A DNA stretch of 64,000 bases from Paguma larvata (GCA_030068075.1 CM057835.1:70660895-70724894), one strand, 5' to 3'. Numbered from the stretch's first letter, positions 46,130 through 57,737 are shown. The notes: generated by a model from the letters alone, not told the origin. Numbers and translations are program-made.

Positions 46130-47209
46130 TAGTTTGTCAAATACTTTTTCTGCGTCTATTCAGAGGATTGTATAGTTCTTACCCTTTCGTTTATTAAGGT
46201 GGTGTCTCATGTTGATTGATTTGTGAATATTGGACCACTTTTGGAGCCTAAGAATTAATCTCACTTGATTGTGGTGAATAATTTTTAATGTACTGTTGGG
46301 TATGATTTGCTAGTATCTTACTGAGAAATTTTGCAGCCATGTTCAACGGGAATATTGGCCTGTAATTCTCCTTTTTAGTGGGGTCTTTCTCTGGTTTTGA
46401 ATTCAAGGTAATGCTGGCCTTGTAGAAGGAGTATGAAGTTCTCCTTCCATTTCAATTTTCTGGAACAGATTGAGAAAAAAAGATATTATCTCTTCTTTAA
46501 ATGGAAGAATTCCCCTGGGAAGACTGCTGGTCTTGGACTTTTGTTTGTTGGGAAATTTTGGTTACTGATTCAATTTCTTTGCTGGCTACGGGTCTGTTCA
46601 CATTATCTATTTCTTCTTGTTTTGGATCTTTGCATGTTTCTAGGAAATTGTCCATTTCTCCGTATTGCCCCGTTTGTCGGCATATAATTTTTCATAAGGC
46701 TCTCTTAACAATTGTGTGTATTTATGTGCTGTTGGTTGTGATGTCTCCTCTTTCATTTGTGATTTTATTCATTTGGGTCATTTCTCCTTTCTTTTTGGTA
46801 AGTGTGGCTAGGGGTTTCTCAGTTTTATTAATTCTTTCAAAGAACCAGCCCTTAGTTTCATTGATCTGTTCTACTGTTTTCTGTTTGTTTGTTTCTAGAT
46901 CATGCTTTTCTGCTCTAATCTTTAGTTTTTTTTCCTCTGCTGGCTTGAGGCTTCATTTGCTCTCCCTTTCTCTAGCTCCTTAAAGTTTAAACTTAGGTTG
47001 TGTATTTGCGACTCTTTTCGCTTCTTGAGGAAGACCTGTATTGCAGTATACTTCCCTCTTAGGACTGCCTTTTCTCCATCCCAAAGGTTTTAGACTGTTG
47101 TGTTTTCATTTGCTTCCATGTACTTTTTCCTTTATCTATAATTATTTTATTTAACCCACTCATTCTTCATTTGGGTGTTCTTTATATCTCCATGTTTATG
47201 CGATCTTTC

Positions 47210-47761
47210 TTTTTTTTTTTTTATGTTTTTTTTTTTATTATAATAGTTTATTTTCAAATTGGTTTACATATAACACCCAGTGTTCATCCCAACATGTGCC
47301 CTTTTTAATGCCCATCACCCCCTCTCCCCCCTCCCTCATCCCCCCACCCTCAGTTTTTTTCTTAGTCTTTGAGAGTCTCTTATGTTTTATCTCCCTCCCT
47401 CTCTGTGTCTTTTTTTTCTTTCCCCTCTTCCCCTCCCCCTGGTTTTTGCTTAGTCTCACAAAGTCCACCTATTCTTGGAAACATATGGTATCTGTCTTTT
47501 TCTGACTGACTTATTTCACTTAACATAATACCCTCCAGTTCCATCCATCTGGCTACACATGGCCAGATTTCATTTTTTCCCATTGCCACGTAGTAGTCCA
47601 TTGTATATAAGTACCATAACTTCTTTATCCATTCATCAGTTGATGGGCACTTGGTCTCTTTCCATGATTTGGCTATTGTCGAAAGTGCTGCTATGAACAT
47701 TGGGGTACACGTGCTCCTATGCATCAGCATTCCTGTGTCTCTTGGGTAGATTCCTAGCAGG
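47210..47761 (-). mobile_element. L1 3' fragment inserted with target deletion
   Basis: About 550 bp of a reverse L1 (T-rich start, 3' UTR, then the end of ORF2, frame 47380-47730 with [18 protein letters not shown]). The left flank GCGATCTTTCT matches block A near 11497-11507 and the right flank TTTTAATTGATTTATG matches A near 11849. Roughly 340 bp of old L1 present in A is absent, and no target duplication is seen. Confidence 0.88.
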
Positions 47762-49135
47762 CTTTTAATTGATTTATGTATTTGGATACTCTAAAGTGGG
47801 AGGCATAAATATTTACAGTTGTTACATATTCTTGTTGAACAGCATCCTTTATTATGAGATAATGCACTTTTCATATTTTGTTACAGTATTTTGTTTAAAA
47901 TTTAGTTTGTCTGATATTAAGTATTTCTACTCTGGTTTTCTTTGGTCTACATCAGCATAGTAGATGGTTCTCTGTCCCCCCACTTGCAATCTGAAGATGT
48001 ATTTAGGTCTAAATTGAGTTTCTTTTAGGCGGTGTATTTATAGGCCCTGTTTTTTTTTTTTTCATCCCAATACTCTATATCTTTTGATTGGAGCATCTTG
48101 CCCATTTACATTCAGAGTGGTTATTGATAGATATGAATTTAGTGCCATTATGTTATCTGTAAAGTTGGTGTTTCTGGTGATATTCTCTGTTCCCTTTTAG
48201 CCTTCATTGCTTTGGTTCTTTTTTTCCACACTGAGAGAGTCCCCTTTACTATTTCTTGCATGGCTGGTTTAGGGTCATGAAATCCTTTAGTTTTTGTTTC
48301 TTTGGGAAACGCTTTATCTCTGTTTCTATTCTCAGTGGCAGACTTGCTGATAAAGTATTCTTGGCTGCATATTTTCCCATTCAGCACTTTGAATAGATGA
48401 TGCCACTTCTTTCTGGCCTGCCAGGTTTCTGTGAACAGATCTGAAACGAATCACATTTGTCTTTCCTCATAGGTTAAAACTTTTTTTTCCATTGCTGCTT
48501 TCAGGATTCCTAACTTGTCTTTGTATTTTGTGAAGTTGGCTGTGATACATCTTGATGATAGCTGGCTTCTGTTGAATCTAATGGGAGTTCTCTGTGAATC
48601 TTGGATTTTGATGTTTGTTCCTTTCCCTTAGTTAGGGAGGTTTTCAGCTATAATTTACTCAAGTAAACCTGCTCCTTTATCTTTCTCTTTTTCTTCTTGG
48701 GTTTCTATGATATGAATATTATTATGTTTTAAGGAGTTACTAACATCAATAAGTCCACATTTTTGATTCAATAAGTTTCATTCCCTCCTTTTTTTCAGAA
48801 TATTAATTTCCATAATTTTATCTTCTATATACTTTGCTTCATCCATCCTCATTGTCGTTGCATAGTTTCAGTTTTACTACATCTCAGTTATAGCATTTTT
48901 TTTATTGCAGTCTGAGTCATTTTTAGTTCTTTTATCTCTACAGCAAGGGATTCTGTAGTGTCTTCTATGCTTTTCTCAAACTCAGCTAGTATCCTTACGA
49001 TAATTGTTTTAAATTCTGATTCAAACATCTTACTAGTATCCGTATTGATTAACTCCTTGGATGTGACTTCTTCCTGTTCTTTCTTTTGAGGTGAAATCCT
49101 CAGTCTTATGATTATATCTGACTCACTGGTTTATG

Positions 49136-49136
<1 letters not shown>

Positions 49137-49169
<33 letters not shown>
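49137..49169. repeat. (GT)n microsatellite, block B
   Basis: A GT run of about 16 units, longer than the block A counterpart at 13215. Confidence 0.92.
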
Positions 49170-49170
<1 letters not shown>

Positions 49171-49702
49171 TTGTTATGAAAGCCTTTAGTATTTTCTGTT
49201 TCTGTTAGTAATGCCTATATTAACAAGAGGTCCAAAAATTTAAACTAAAAAGTGGAAGTTAGATCTAGGTGTGTTTTGGTCTGCTTGTTAAAAGACGCTA
49301 GATCCCCACCACCCCCACTCTCCACACAAAAAAGGAAGCTATTAAAGATCTCATTACCCTTAGATCTGAAGCTTTGCAGCACTCTATGATCTGCAGACAT
49401 TGTGCATGCCAGGAATTTTGGCTGGTCTTTTTGAAGAGGGGCCTGCTGTGCTGCTTCTCAGACTGACTTACTTAGTGGAGATGTACCTGTAGAGCCCAAT
49501 GGAGTCAGGCTTGGTGTAGTTCTTCTGGTCTCCATTGGGTGCCTTGTTCTGCTCACTGAAGCTGGTCAGTGCTGATTGGGGTGATTAGGAATGGTGGAGC
49601 CCTGTTCTCCCATCCCAGAGTGGGGAGTTCCTGACTGCCACTCTTCAGGAAGCCCTCACAGAAGAGAAACAAATACCTTCTTGTGAACCCCTCTTCCACT
49701 AT

Positions 49703-50286
49703 TGTTGGGAGCGTTTTTGGGCTCACAGGTTGAGACTCTTCCCTGTTAGGAAAAGGTGTTGAAGCAGTTGTGAGCTGGCTGAATATTGTTGTGATTTGTG
49801 TAAATGTTGGGCTCCTATTATGTAAATTCACTCATTCACAAGCAAAGGACAAGCATTGGGAATTCTGTCCATGCCAGTCGGGTTGCACCTCCCTCATTGT
49901 AGTTGGAAGAATAGGTGGAATGACTCCGGACCTGTTTATAGATAATTAACATAGGTAGGCCTAGGTAACTTCCTGTTCTCTCCCCCTGCCTTAAATTTGT
50001 ATGCTGATTAATTTGAAAACAACTTGCAAGATTGAAGAAATCGCCTCTTTACTGATAAAACACATTATTGTTCAAACTATGCTTACTGATGGGATGTGAC
50101 TCATTGCTGTAATGTAACTCACTACTTTTAAATAAAGAGACTGAGACCGGTAGGGCAGAGATGCCAGAATTGCCAGGACTGCCTGCTTGGTCATCAGACT
50201 ACATCTCTCTCGTGGCTCTCTCATTTCCTTTCGCCTGACCATCCATCCTTCGGGGACCCCTAGATTCGCTGGAACTGACCCCGGCA
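49703..50286 (+). mobile_element. Solo ERVK-like LTR, block B copy
   Basis: TGTTGGGAGC start and CCCCGGCA end, flanked by CACTAT at 49697-49702 and 50287-50292. The same insertion as 13778-14362, duplicated with the block. Confidence 0.85.
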
Positions 50287-51468
50287 CACTATATCCCTGT
50301 GTTCATCATGCCTGTGTCCGAGCTGTCTGCCTGCCAGGCGACACAGCACTCTTGTGTTTTAGCTCAGGTGTGTGGTTGAGTTTCAGAGATCCAGGTTTTA
50401 GAGATCTACTGGTTGACCCGCGCTGATCCTTGGGGGTGAATATGCTGCATATGGCTGGTGCTGGATTTTCCTAGAAAAGCAGTCACACAACTGTAGAGCG
50501 GTTCAGAGTTTGTGGTAAAGTGCAGCAAGCACCAAGATGTGTTTCCCTCAGCAGGTGTCTTTGCTCCTATGGTAGGGAAAAAGGCAGCATGTTCACCCAG
50601 CCAGTTGTTTTGTCCCCAGAGAGGTCATGCCTCTCCAATGGACTCATTGGAATGGCATCATTCTCCAATGCACTCCAAGCTGGGGAATTGTTTTACCCCT
50701 GCAACCCATGGGATCATCAGCCTATGCTGCCTACTACTTGATCTCTTCCCTTCCTTCCCCACTGGAGCAATGCCAAGGCTGCCAGCCACCATCCACACAG
50801 GCCAAGTGTGGACTTCCAAAACTACAAATATTTTGCTCTTCTGCTTATAAAACTTGTGGTAGCCAGCCCCTCCCCTTTTCCCAGTCAATGATTTTAGGGA
50901 AGAGTTTTCTTGTGCAATTACTCGTGCTCGCTCTCAATCTCTCTCTCCCCCCTTTTTCTCCCCATGATCAATCCTCCCACCCTGCTGCAATTACCTGTGC
51001 TCACTCTCAGTCTCTCTCTCTCTCCTCTTTTTTCTCCCCATGATCAATCTTCCAACCCTTCTGCACCACACCCAATTCTTTTATCCCCCAAATCAACACT
51101 CCACAGCTCCTACCTTCCACGAGGTGGCCTCTTTTCTACCTCTAGATGTGCAGTTTTGCTCTCTCAATTCTCAGATCGATTTCTTGGGTGTGCAAAATGA
51201 TTTAATATTTACCTAGCTGTGTTCACGGGAAGAAGCAAGCTCAGGGTGCCCATCCTCCTCCGTCATCTTAATTCCTCTCCGCACCTTCCTTTCTTTTTGA
51301 TCAGAGACAATTTCATCCCTCATCCCATTGTTTAAGGTATGTATTTACACTTACACAGTGAAGGCACATTTTTAGAGAATTACTTGGGAGGCAGCAAGGA
51401 AATAATATTTTCTCATTTTTGAGCCTCCAAAATGTCCACCTACAGGTTCATCTTTCCTTTTTTACCTG

Positions 51469-52250
51469 TCTGGAAAAGTTCTGCAGTGAAGCCATCTGGT
51501 CCATGGCTTTTGTTTGATAGGAGATTTTTGATAACTGATTCTATTTCTTTACTAGTTATGGATCTGTTCAAATTTTCTGTTTCTTCCCGTTTGAGTTTTG
51601 GTAGCGTGTGACTGTTTAGAAATTTGTCCATTTCTTCCAGGTTGCCGAGTTTGCTGGCAAACTCTCACTCTTTGCAGATGACATGATACTTTACTTGGAA
51701 AACCCGACAGAATCCACCAAAAGCATACTGAAACTGATCCATGAATTCAGCAAAGTTGCAGGGTACAAAATCAATGTACAGAAATCGGTGGCATTCATAT
51801 ACACTATCAATGAAGCAGCAGAAAGAGAAATAAAGAAGCTTATCCCCTTCACAATCACACCAAAAACCATAAAATACTTAGGAATAAACCTAACCAAAGA
51901 TGTAAAAGACATCTACACTGAAAACTATAAAACTGAAGGGTATTATGCTGAGTGAAATAAGTCAGACAGAGAAAAACAGATGCCATATGTTCCCTCGCAT
52001 AGGTAGGCTTTGGGAGACATAACAGAAAACCAGGGGGGAGGGGAAGAGGGGAAGGAAGAAAAAAGAAATGCCACAGAGTGGAAGGAAGACATAACATAAG
52101 CGACTCTCAAAGACTAAGAACAAACTGAGGAGAAAAAGGGGTGTGGGAGGGGGTAGAGGGGATGATGGGCACAGAGGAGGGCATTTGTTAGGATGAGCAC
52201 TTGGTGTTGTATGGAAACCAATTTGACAATAAATTATTAAAATACAAAGA
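51469..52250. mobile_element. Rearranged L1 remnant at the B/C junction
   Basis: Three pieces are joined. 51469-51655 is minus-strand ORF2 text matching 23042-23086 plus 29953-30104 (without the nested L1). 51656-51935 is plus-strand text matching 30105-30385. 51936-52250 matches 35770-36080, the tail of the other L1. So this is the twin-primed L1 of 22409, cut on the left, fused to the tail of the L1 at 32956 with about 5.4 kb missing between. It marks the boundary between tandem units. Confidence 0.88.
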
Positions 52251-53013
52251 AAAGAAATGCGTGTTAGAGAGGTGTGAATGGTGGTACTAAGGGAGTTTCT
52301 TCAGAACATCCACACGGCATAGAATTCCTAGTCTGTTCTTAAGAGGGTAGTTCCAATTTGCAGGGATCAGTCAGCCATTATTGGAATTTCCCCTGTAAAG
52401 CATGTCATTTGGAAAACACAGAGGATCAAACATCTCTCTGTGGATGGAACACTTTACCTCAGGAAAGTGCACAGCTCTGAGGTCCATTACACTCTGTATA
52501 AAGAAGATGAAGACAAGAACATCTTGTTTCCCATGTAATAGAGAAAAGCACTCTGATGAGAGGTCCCTGGAACTTGGCCCCTTAGAGCAATCCTAACTCC
52601 AGACTCTTTCATGTGATATTTTTTGTTTCAACATTATGTGAAACCAATTGTTTTTCTCCATGTGCCATAGTTCTCATCCTGGCTTCATTCAAGTGTTGGT
52701 TTTATCTAATGTCTACCATTTCCTCAGCCCCAAACTAATAACTGCCACCCCAACACAAACCCTGTGACAAGGCTGTCCAGGGACAAGCTAACTGGTCCTG
52801 ATGGGGAGTCTCTGAGTTTCCTGGTGTGGTAGCTGAACCATTCCATTTTTATGAATATTGAGACAAAGACACATGATTTGGATGGCCTTAAGAGGGATCT
52901 AAGTATTTGGTACTATTTGGGAAGGGTAAAAGGAAGAAGGACAAGTAGCAGAGGACAGACTTCTAGCTCTCACTCTGCTGGCTTCCCTAGGACTTGGGAT
53001 GCACCATCTGTGG

Positions 53014-53028
53014 CCACCAGGGGGCAGC
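53014..53028 (+). promoter_or_regulatory. CTCF-like motif, 708 bp upstream of pseudogene leader
   Basis: CCACCAGGGGGCAGC, identical to the motifs at 968 and 36957. Confidence 0.7.
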
Positions 53029-53735
53029 AAGGGCCTGCATTTGGGGAAGATTATGGCTGTGGTTTACCCTGACCTGTATGGAATCCTAAAAGCTGATTCC
53101 TCCTAAATCCTGCCAAAAGGGCACAACATCAGAGGGGTGATCCAGTTCTGTTGTACCTCAATAAGTCCTTTGTTTGAAAGGTCAACAAACACCCCCAGGC
53201 TTCAGGATAAGAGAACCTTGCGAGGAAGGGGACTGAGAGAAGCATGAAGACCCATCCTATTGAGGACAGGAGGAAGAAGGAGAGGACACGAAAAATATCC
53301 CCAGTTTTTTCTTTGATTACTACAAAGGAATGAGTGAATCTCTCCTAATTTCAGCCTTTGAGGAACTTGTCCCGGCCTCAACACACACAGAATAAAGTGT
53401 AAGTACTGGAATTAGTTGTCCACTCTTAGGGACCTCCTACAGTAGTATAAGGGACATGCCGAATGGTTCCATTTCCTGGGCAATAACATGAGCTCTATCC
53501 TAGAAAATCCATATCAAAGTGTTTTAATCCTTCAGCTAAGTTCAGTTGCCCTGTATGCAAAAGGACCTAGAATGAAGGGTCAGATCAGAGGGAGTGAGAA
53601 GAGGAAGGTGTAGGTAGCAGACTGGCATGGAGGCCCCTCTCTTCTCTGAGACAAGGGCAGGGGGTGAGAGAAGTGTGGGAAAGCCAGGCCTAGGGCTGGG
53701 ATCTCAGAGGGTGGTGTCCCTGAGGCATCTCCAGC

Positions 53736-54425
53736 ATGTTTAGGACTCTGGTCCCTCTCACCTTCCCCATTCAGGGCATAGGTGATGTCTCCATGGAAGG
53801 GACATCTGGACTGACCATTTGCCTTCTTGAATCAGTTTCTTTAAGGCCCTAGAACTGACATTAGCAGAGTGTTCCCTTCTTTTCAGGTTCCTGGGTCTAG
53901 TCTGCCTGTCTCAGCCAACCTCCCTCAATGTTCAGAACTCTGAGATGGACTCTCACCATCACTTATGGTGGAAGCAGCAGTGACACTGGGAATTATAAGG
54001 TAGTCTCCTGGTACCAGGTGCCCAGAATGGCTCCCAAACTCCTGATTTTCTTCTTTTTTTAAAATTTTTTCTAATGTTTATTTCTGAGAGAGACAGAGAG
54101 AGACTGAGCTAGGGAAGGGCAGAGAGAGAGGTAGACACAGAATCCGAAACAGGCTCCAGGCTCTGAGCTGTCAGCACAGAGTACGACGCGGAGCTCAAAC
54201 TCACGAACTATGAGATCATGACCTGAGCTGAAGTCGGACGCTCAACCGACTGAGCAACCCAGGCGCCCCCTGATTTTCTATACTAATACTTGGCCTTCAT
54301 GAATTTCTGATCACCCTTCTTCTGGCTCCAAGTCTGGCATTTCAGCATGCCTGACCATCTCTGGACTCCAAAGTATGAAGGAGGCTGATTATCACTGCTG
54401 CCTATATGCTGGGAGTGGCACTTTT
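53736..54425 (+). pseudogene. IGLV: IGLV2-like variable pseudogene, copy C, split by a SINE
   Basis: The leader exon is 53736-53781 (MFRTLVPLTFPIQG) and the V exon begins at 53887. Lesions shared with copies A and B are TAG at the first mature codon and Tyr for the first Cys. Unlike A and B, this copy keeps the framework-2 Trp (TGG at 54009-54011) and a GT leader donor (GTGATG at 53782). A CAN-SINE of about 217 bp interrupts framework 2 after APKLLIF (54052-54268). The octamer is ACTGGCAT (53621-53628). Copy C therefore branched before the Trp stop and donor loss became fixed in A/B, or those changes spread between A and B. Confidence 0.93.
54052..54268 (-). mobile_element. Felid-type CAN-SINE inside an IGLV V exon
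   Basis: A reverse SINE (T-rich start, GAGAGAGACAGAGAGAGACTGAG middle, ending GAGCAACCCAGGCGCCC). Perfect 11-bp duplications CCTGATTTTCT lie at 54041-54051 and 54269-54279. Copies A and B are uninterrupted at this site. Confidence 0.97.
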
Positions 54426-54465
54426 CGCAGTGGTCCAAACTTCATGGAAGAGTGAGACCCAAACC
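54426..54465 (+). promoter_or_regulatory. V recombination signal, mutated heptamer, 24-bp spacer
   Basis: Heptamer CGCAGTG at 54426-54432 (second base changed), a 24-bp spacer and nonamer ACCCAAACC at 54457-54465. The A to G change in CAC should cripple it. Confidence 0.85.
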
Positions 54466-56575
54466 TGTTCTTTGCTCTCAGGCTCACACCTTGCTCTCAA
54501 GCTGCTTTCCCAACCCTGTGCATAGGGGACTTCATGCAACAAGGCCTTGAGCATTCAATTCTCTCTCAGCTACTCCCCTTTATCACCATAACACTCAAAG
54601 GCAACACTCTCTCTGGCGTTTTCCTTGAATATCATGAAGGCTTCCTCTCTGCCTTTGTCCTCTGGTCCAGAATGGGACTCTTCGCAGTTATTCAACTCAG
54701 CAACAACAACAAAAAAAAAACAAAGATACAGTGTTCCTGTTAACATGGACGTCTTTCTAAAATGGCTCCTTTTTTTCCACAGTGGAATATTCTATGGGTG
54801 TGCCCCTCTTTCCTCAGGAAAGCCAAAGCATCTATTTTTCCCTGTTGAGCTGGTTGTCTAGCTGGAGTTCTAGTTACAGTGAATTGCTAATTACATAAAA
54901 GGAAATATTTAAATTTCATAATTAATCGATATGTCTATGAATTGTTCAAACAGCTGAATGTGGCTAGTCTTAGGCATCAGAAGACCTAATCAATGACCAA
55001 CTCTTTCTATGTTGCCAGTATTTTCCAAGTTTTACCACTGAAAGTGCCATGTCTTTGAAACAACCTCATTCCCAGGTATAGAATCAGGAAATATTGTCAC
55101 TGCAGTGATTAGATTTTTGTGTCATCCTGTAAGTGTCAATAGGGTGTTCAGATTAAATATTATTTCTGGATGCCCCCATCAGGATGTTCATGGCCACAAT
55201 TAGTATTTGAATTTGTGCATTCAATACATCATATTATGCCCAAAGGCTAATTTTTCCTCCTTTTGTGGCAGTCAAGTTTATCATTTCTGTCATGTGTAAT
55301 TGTATGGGCACAATACTCCAGAAAAATTTTACATGAGCCCCTTAATCCATTATCATCAGGGTCCCTGAGTGTTCTCTGAGTACTTACAGAAGACAGAACA
55401 GATGCTAGGAAGTTCGTCGTGAAAATCAGTGTTTGGTTTCTTGCGGGAAGCATCTGGACAACTGGAGCCCTCACAGGAAGCCTCTCCACAGTGATCCCAA
55501 GAGATAGGGATCCAAACTACTGGTCTGTAAATGTAACTTCAGATGCTTCGCTAACTGATTTATGACAAGGTCTTCATCTAATTACCACTTTATTATTATG
55601 TCAAATGTGCATATCATTACCTAGACAAATATCTAAATAATATAGTATTTGAGTGTTTAAAAAACACAATCAGTAGTGTCAGATCCCAACCTATTCTTTG
55701 CCCCAACTACGCTTTTCCTTTTCCCCCTCCTTGAGGCCACAACTCTGCTCATCCCATGCTCTCAGGCAGCGTCACATATTTCTGAGGCTCTTGGAAACAC
55801 CTGTCATGTGGCATGGGAGAGAGTGTCATCAGAGCATCTCTATTCCGTGGAACTCCAGAAAGGATCCATCACCGTGATCAGTTTTTCTCCAAATCCACCT
55901 CCTACTAGGACAACACTCTAGGTCAAGCATTTCACTGTGGATGAGAAGTCTTTGCGCCAGCAAGGCACACAGCTCTGAGGCCAAGTCACTAATTGTGCAC
56001 AAAGGGGCAAGTCAGAGAACATCCTTGGTCCTCTATGCCGCACAGATATGTCCTGTTGAGAAGTCCATGGAACTGGACCCCTGAGGCCAATCCTGACTCC
56101 AGTCCCTCCTCCTGGAGGCTCAAACACTAGAATCTTTCTCTTGATGTCAATGAGGTATTTCTCGATTCTGATTCAGTTCTCATTCATGCATTATTCTTGT
56201 TTTCTAACCATTTTGAGAGTTCTATCATTTTCTAATTGCACCACTGTTCTCATCCTCATAACTACTGGGTTGGATTAATTTAAGGTGTGATTCTTCCTCA
56301 GCCTGAGTCTACATTCACCTCATATATATTATTCTTGTGTCATGGCCTTCGTGGGATAAGTGAGGTGAATCTGAGAGGGAGAATCTGGGCCACTTGATTT
56401 TTCCAGGGTCACATTTCATAGGAAGGAAGTAAAGGACAAAAGGAAAACATCTTGAATTGATCTGAAGGGATCCCGGGGCTTTGGAGGGCTTGGAGGAAAG
56501 GCAGGAAGAGCAGAGCTGGGGTTTCCTGTTATCTCTCAGGTGCCTTTCTTGGTGATTGGCACTTATCATCTGAAG
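54466..56575. other. IGLV intergenic spacer of block C
   Basis: Counterpart of 2201-4282 and 38191-40278. No gene or new repeat is seen. Confidence 0.65.
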
Positions 56576-56590
56576 CCACTAGAGGGCAGC
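56576..56590 (+). promoter_or_regulatory. CTCF-like motif without its V gene
   Basis: CCACTAGAGGGCAGC, counterpart of 4283 and 40279 with one base changed. The V gene that should follow at about 700 bp is absent; an L1 fragment begins at 56796. Confidence 0.6.
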
Positions 56591-56795
56591 GAGGGCCTGA
56601 AATTGGGAAAGGCAATTTTTGTTGTTGATCCTAACAGTGGTTTCTGGAAACATTGCTAAGTGGTTCGTGAGGGAAGGAGTGTCTAATACCTGTTGTGTAC
56701 CAATAATTGCTTTTCTGGAAGTGCCAGTCAACATCTAACTTCAAACCATTGCAGAGCAGGACAGAGAGTGATGCTTGAAAAACCAAGAAACTGAG

Positions 56796-57737
56796 GTGCA
56801 CAAACTAGATAGAGACCCAGCAAAGAAAGAGAACTGCAGGCCAATATCCTTGATGAATATGGATGCTAAAATTCTTAACAAGATATTAGCAAATAGAATC
56901 CAACAGCATATAAAAATAATTATTCACTATGATCAAGTAGGATTCATCCCTGGGTTACAGGGCTGGTTCAACATTCGCAAATCAATCAACGTGATACATC
57001 ACATTAACAAAAGAAAAGATAGGAACCATAACCCTGTCAATAGATGCAGAAAAAAAGCATTTGACAAAATAGAGTACCCTTTCCTAATAAAAACCCTCAA
57101 GAAAGTCGAGATAGAGGGAACATACTTAAACATCATAAAAGCCATTTATGAAAAGCCCACAGCTAATATCATTCTCAATGGGGAAAAATGGAGAGCCTTC
57201 CCCCTAAGATCAGGAACACGACAGGAATGTCCACTCTCGCCACTGCTATTTAACATAGTGTTGGAAGTCCTAGCGTCAGCATTCAGACAACAAAAAAAAA
57301 AAAATAAAATGTATCAAATTTGGCAAGGAGAAAGTCAAACTTTCACTTTTCCCATATGACATTATACTTTACATGGAAGACCCGACAGAATCCACCAAAA
57401 GCCTACTGAAACTGATCCATGAATTCGGCAAAGTTGCAGGGTACAAAATCAAAGTACAGAAATCGGTGGCATTCGTTTATACGAACAATGAAGCAATAGA
57501 AAGAGAAATAAAGAAGCAAATCCCATTCACAATTGCACCAAAAATCATAAAATACCTAGGAATAAACCTAACCAAAGATTTGAAAGATCTCTACTGAAAA
57601 CTATAAAAAAAACTTATGAGGGAAATTGAGGAAGCCACAAGGAAATGGAAAAACATCCCATGCTCATGGATTAGAAGAATAAATATTGTTAAAATGGCAA
57701 TGCTACCCAAAGCAATCTACACATTCAATGCAATCCC
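56796..57737 (+). mobile_element. Internal L1 ORF2 fragment, both ends missing
   Basis: Forward ORF2 text from [20 protein letters not shown] through the reverse-transcriptase palm (57373-57597, [19 protein letters not shown]) to the middle of ORF2. It stops at CAATGCAATCCC without a 3' UTR or poly-A. Loss of the 3' end means this is not a simple insertion; it was cut by a later rearrangement that also removed the third V gene. Confidence 0.85.

Larger units (their letters stand above)
46130..51297 (-). mobile_element. Old reverse-strand L1, block B copy
   Basis: Counterpart of 10420-15335. It carries the shared solo LTR (49703-50286) and a private L1 fragment (47210-47761) that replaced about 340 bp of it. 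It retains a 16-bp stretch (around 46134-46150) missing from copy A. Confidence 0.8.
32835..51468. repeat. Segmental duplication block B (IGLV tandem unit 2)
   Basis: Collinear with block A (1-15515) apart from the L1 at 32956-36079 and other private insertions or losses. It has extra L1 tails at 41784-42056 and 47210-47761. It lacks the SINE of 7474 and the L1 tail of 7866. It ends at 51468, where it abuts a rearranged L1. Confidence 0.93.
52251..56795. repeat. Segmental duplication block C (truncated IGLV unit 3)
   Basis: Collinear with 110-4490 of block A and 36083-40480 of block B but more diverged. It lacks the (CT)n region (deleted near 52603) and stops near 56795, just before the position where the intact V gene would follow. 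It contains one V pseudogene and two CTCF-like motifs. Confidence 0.92.
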
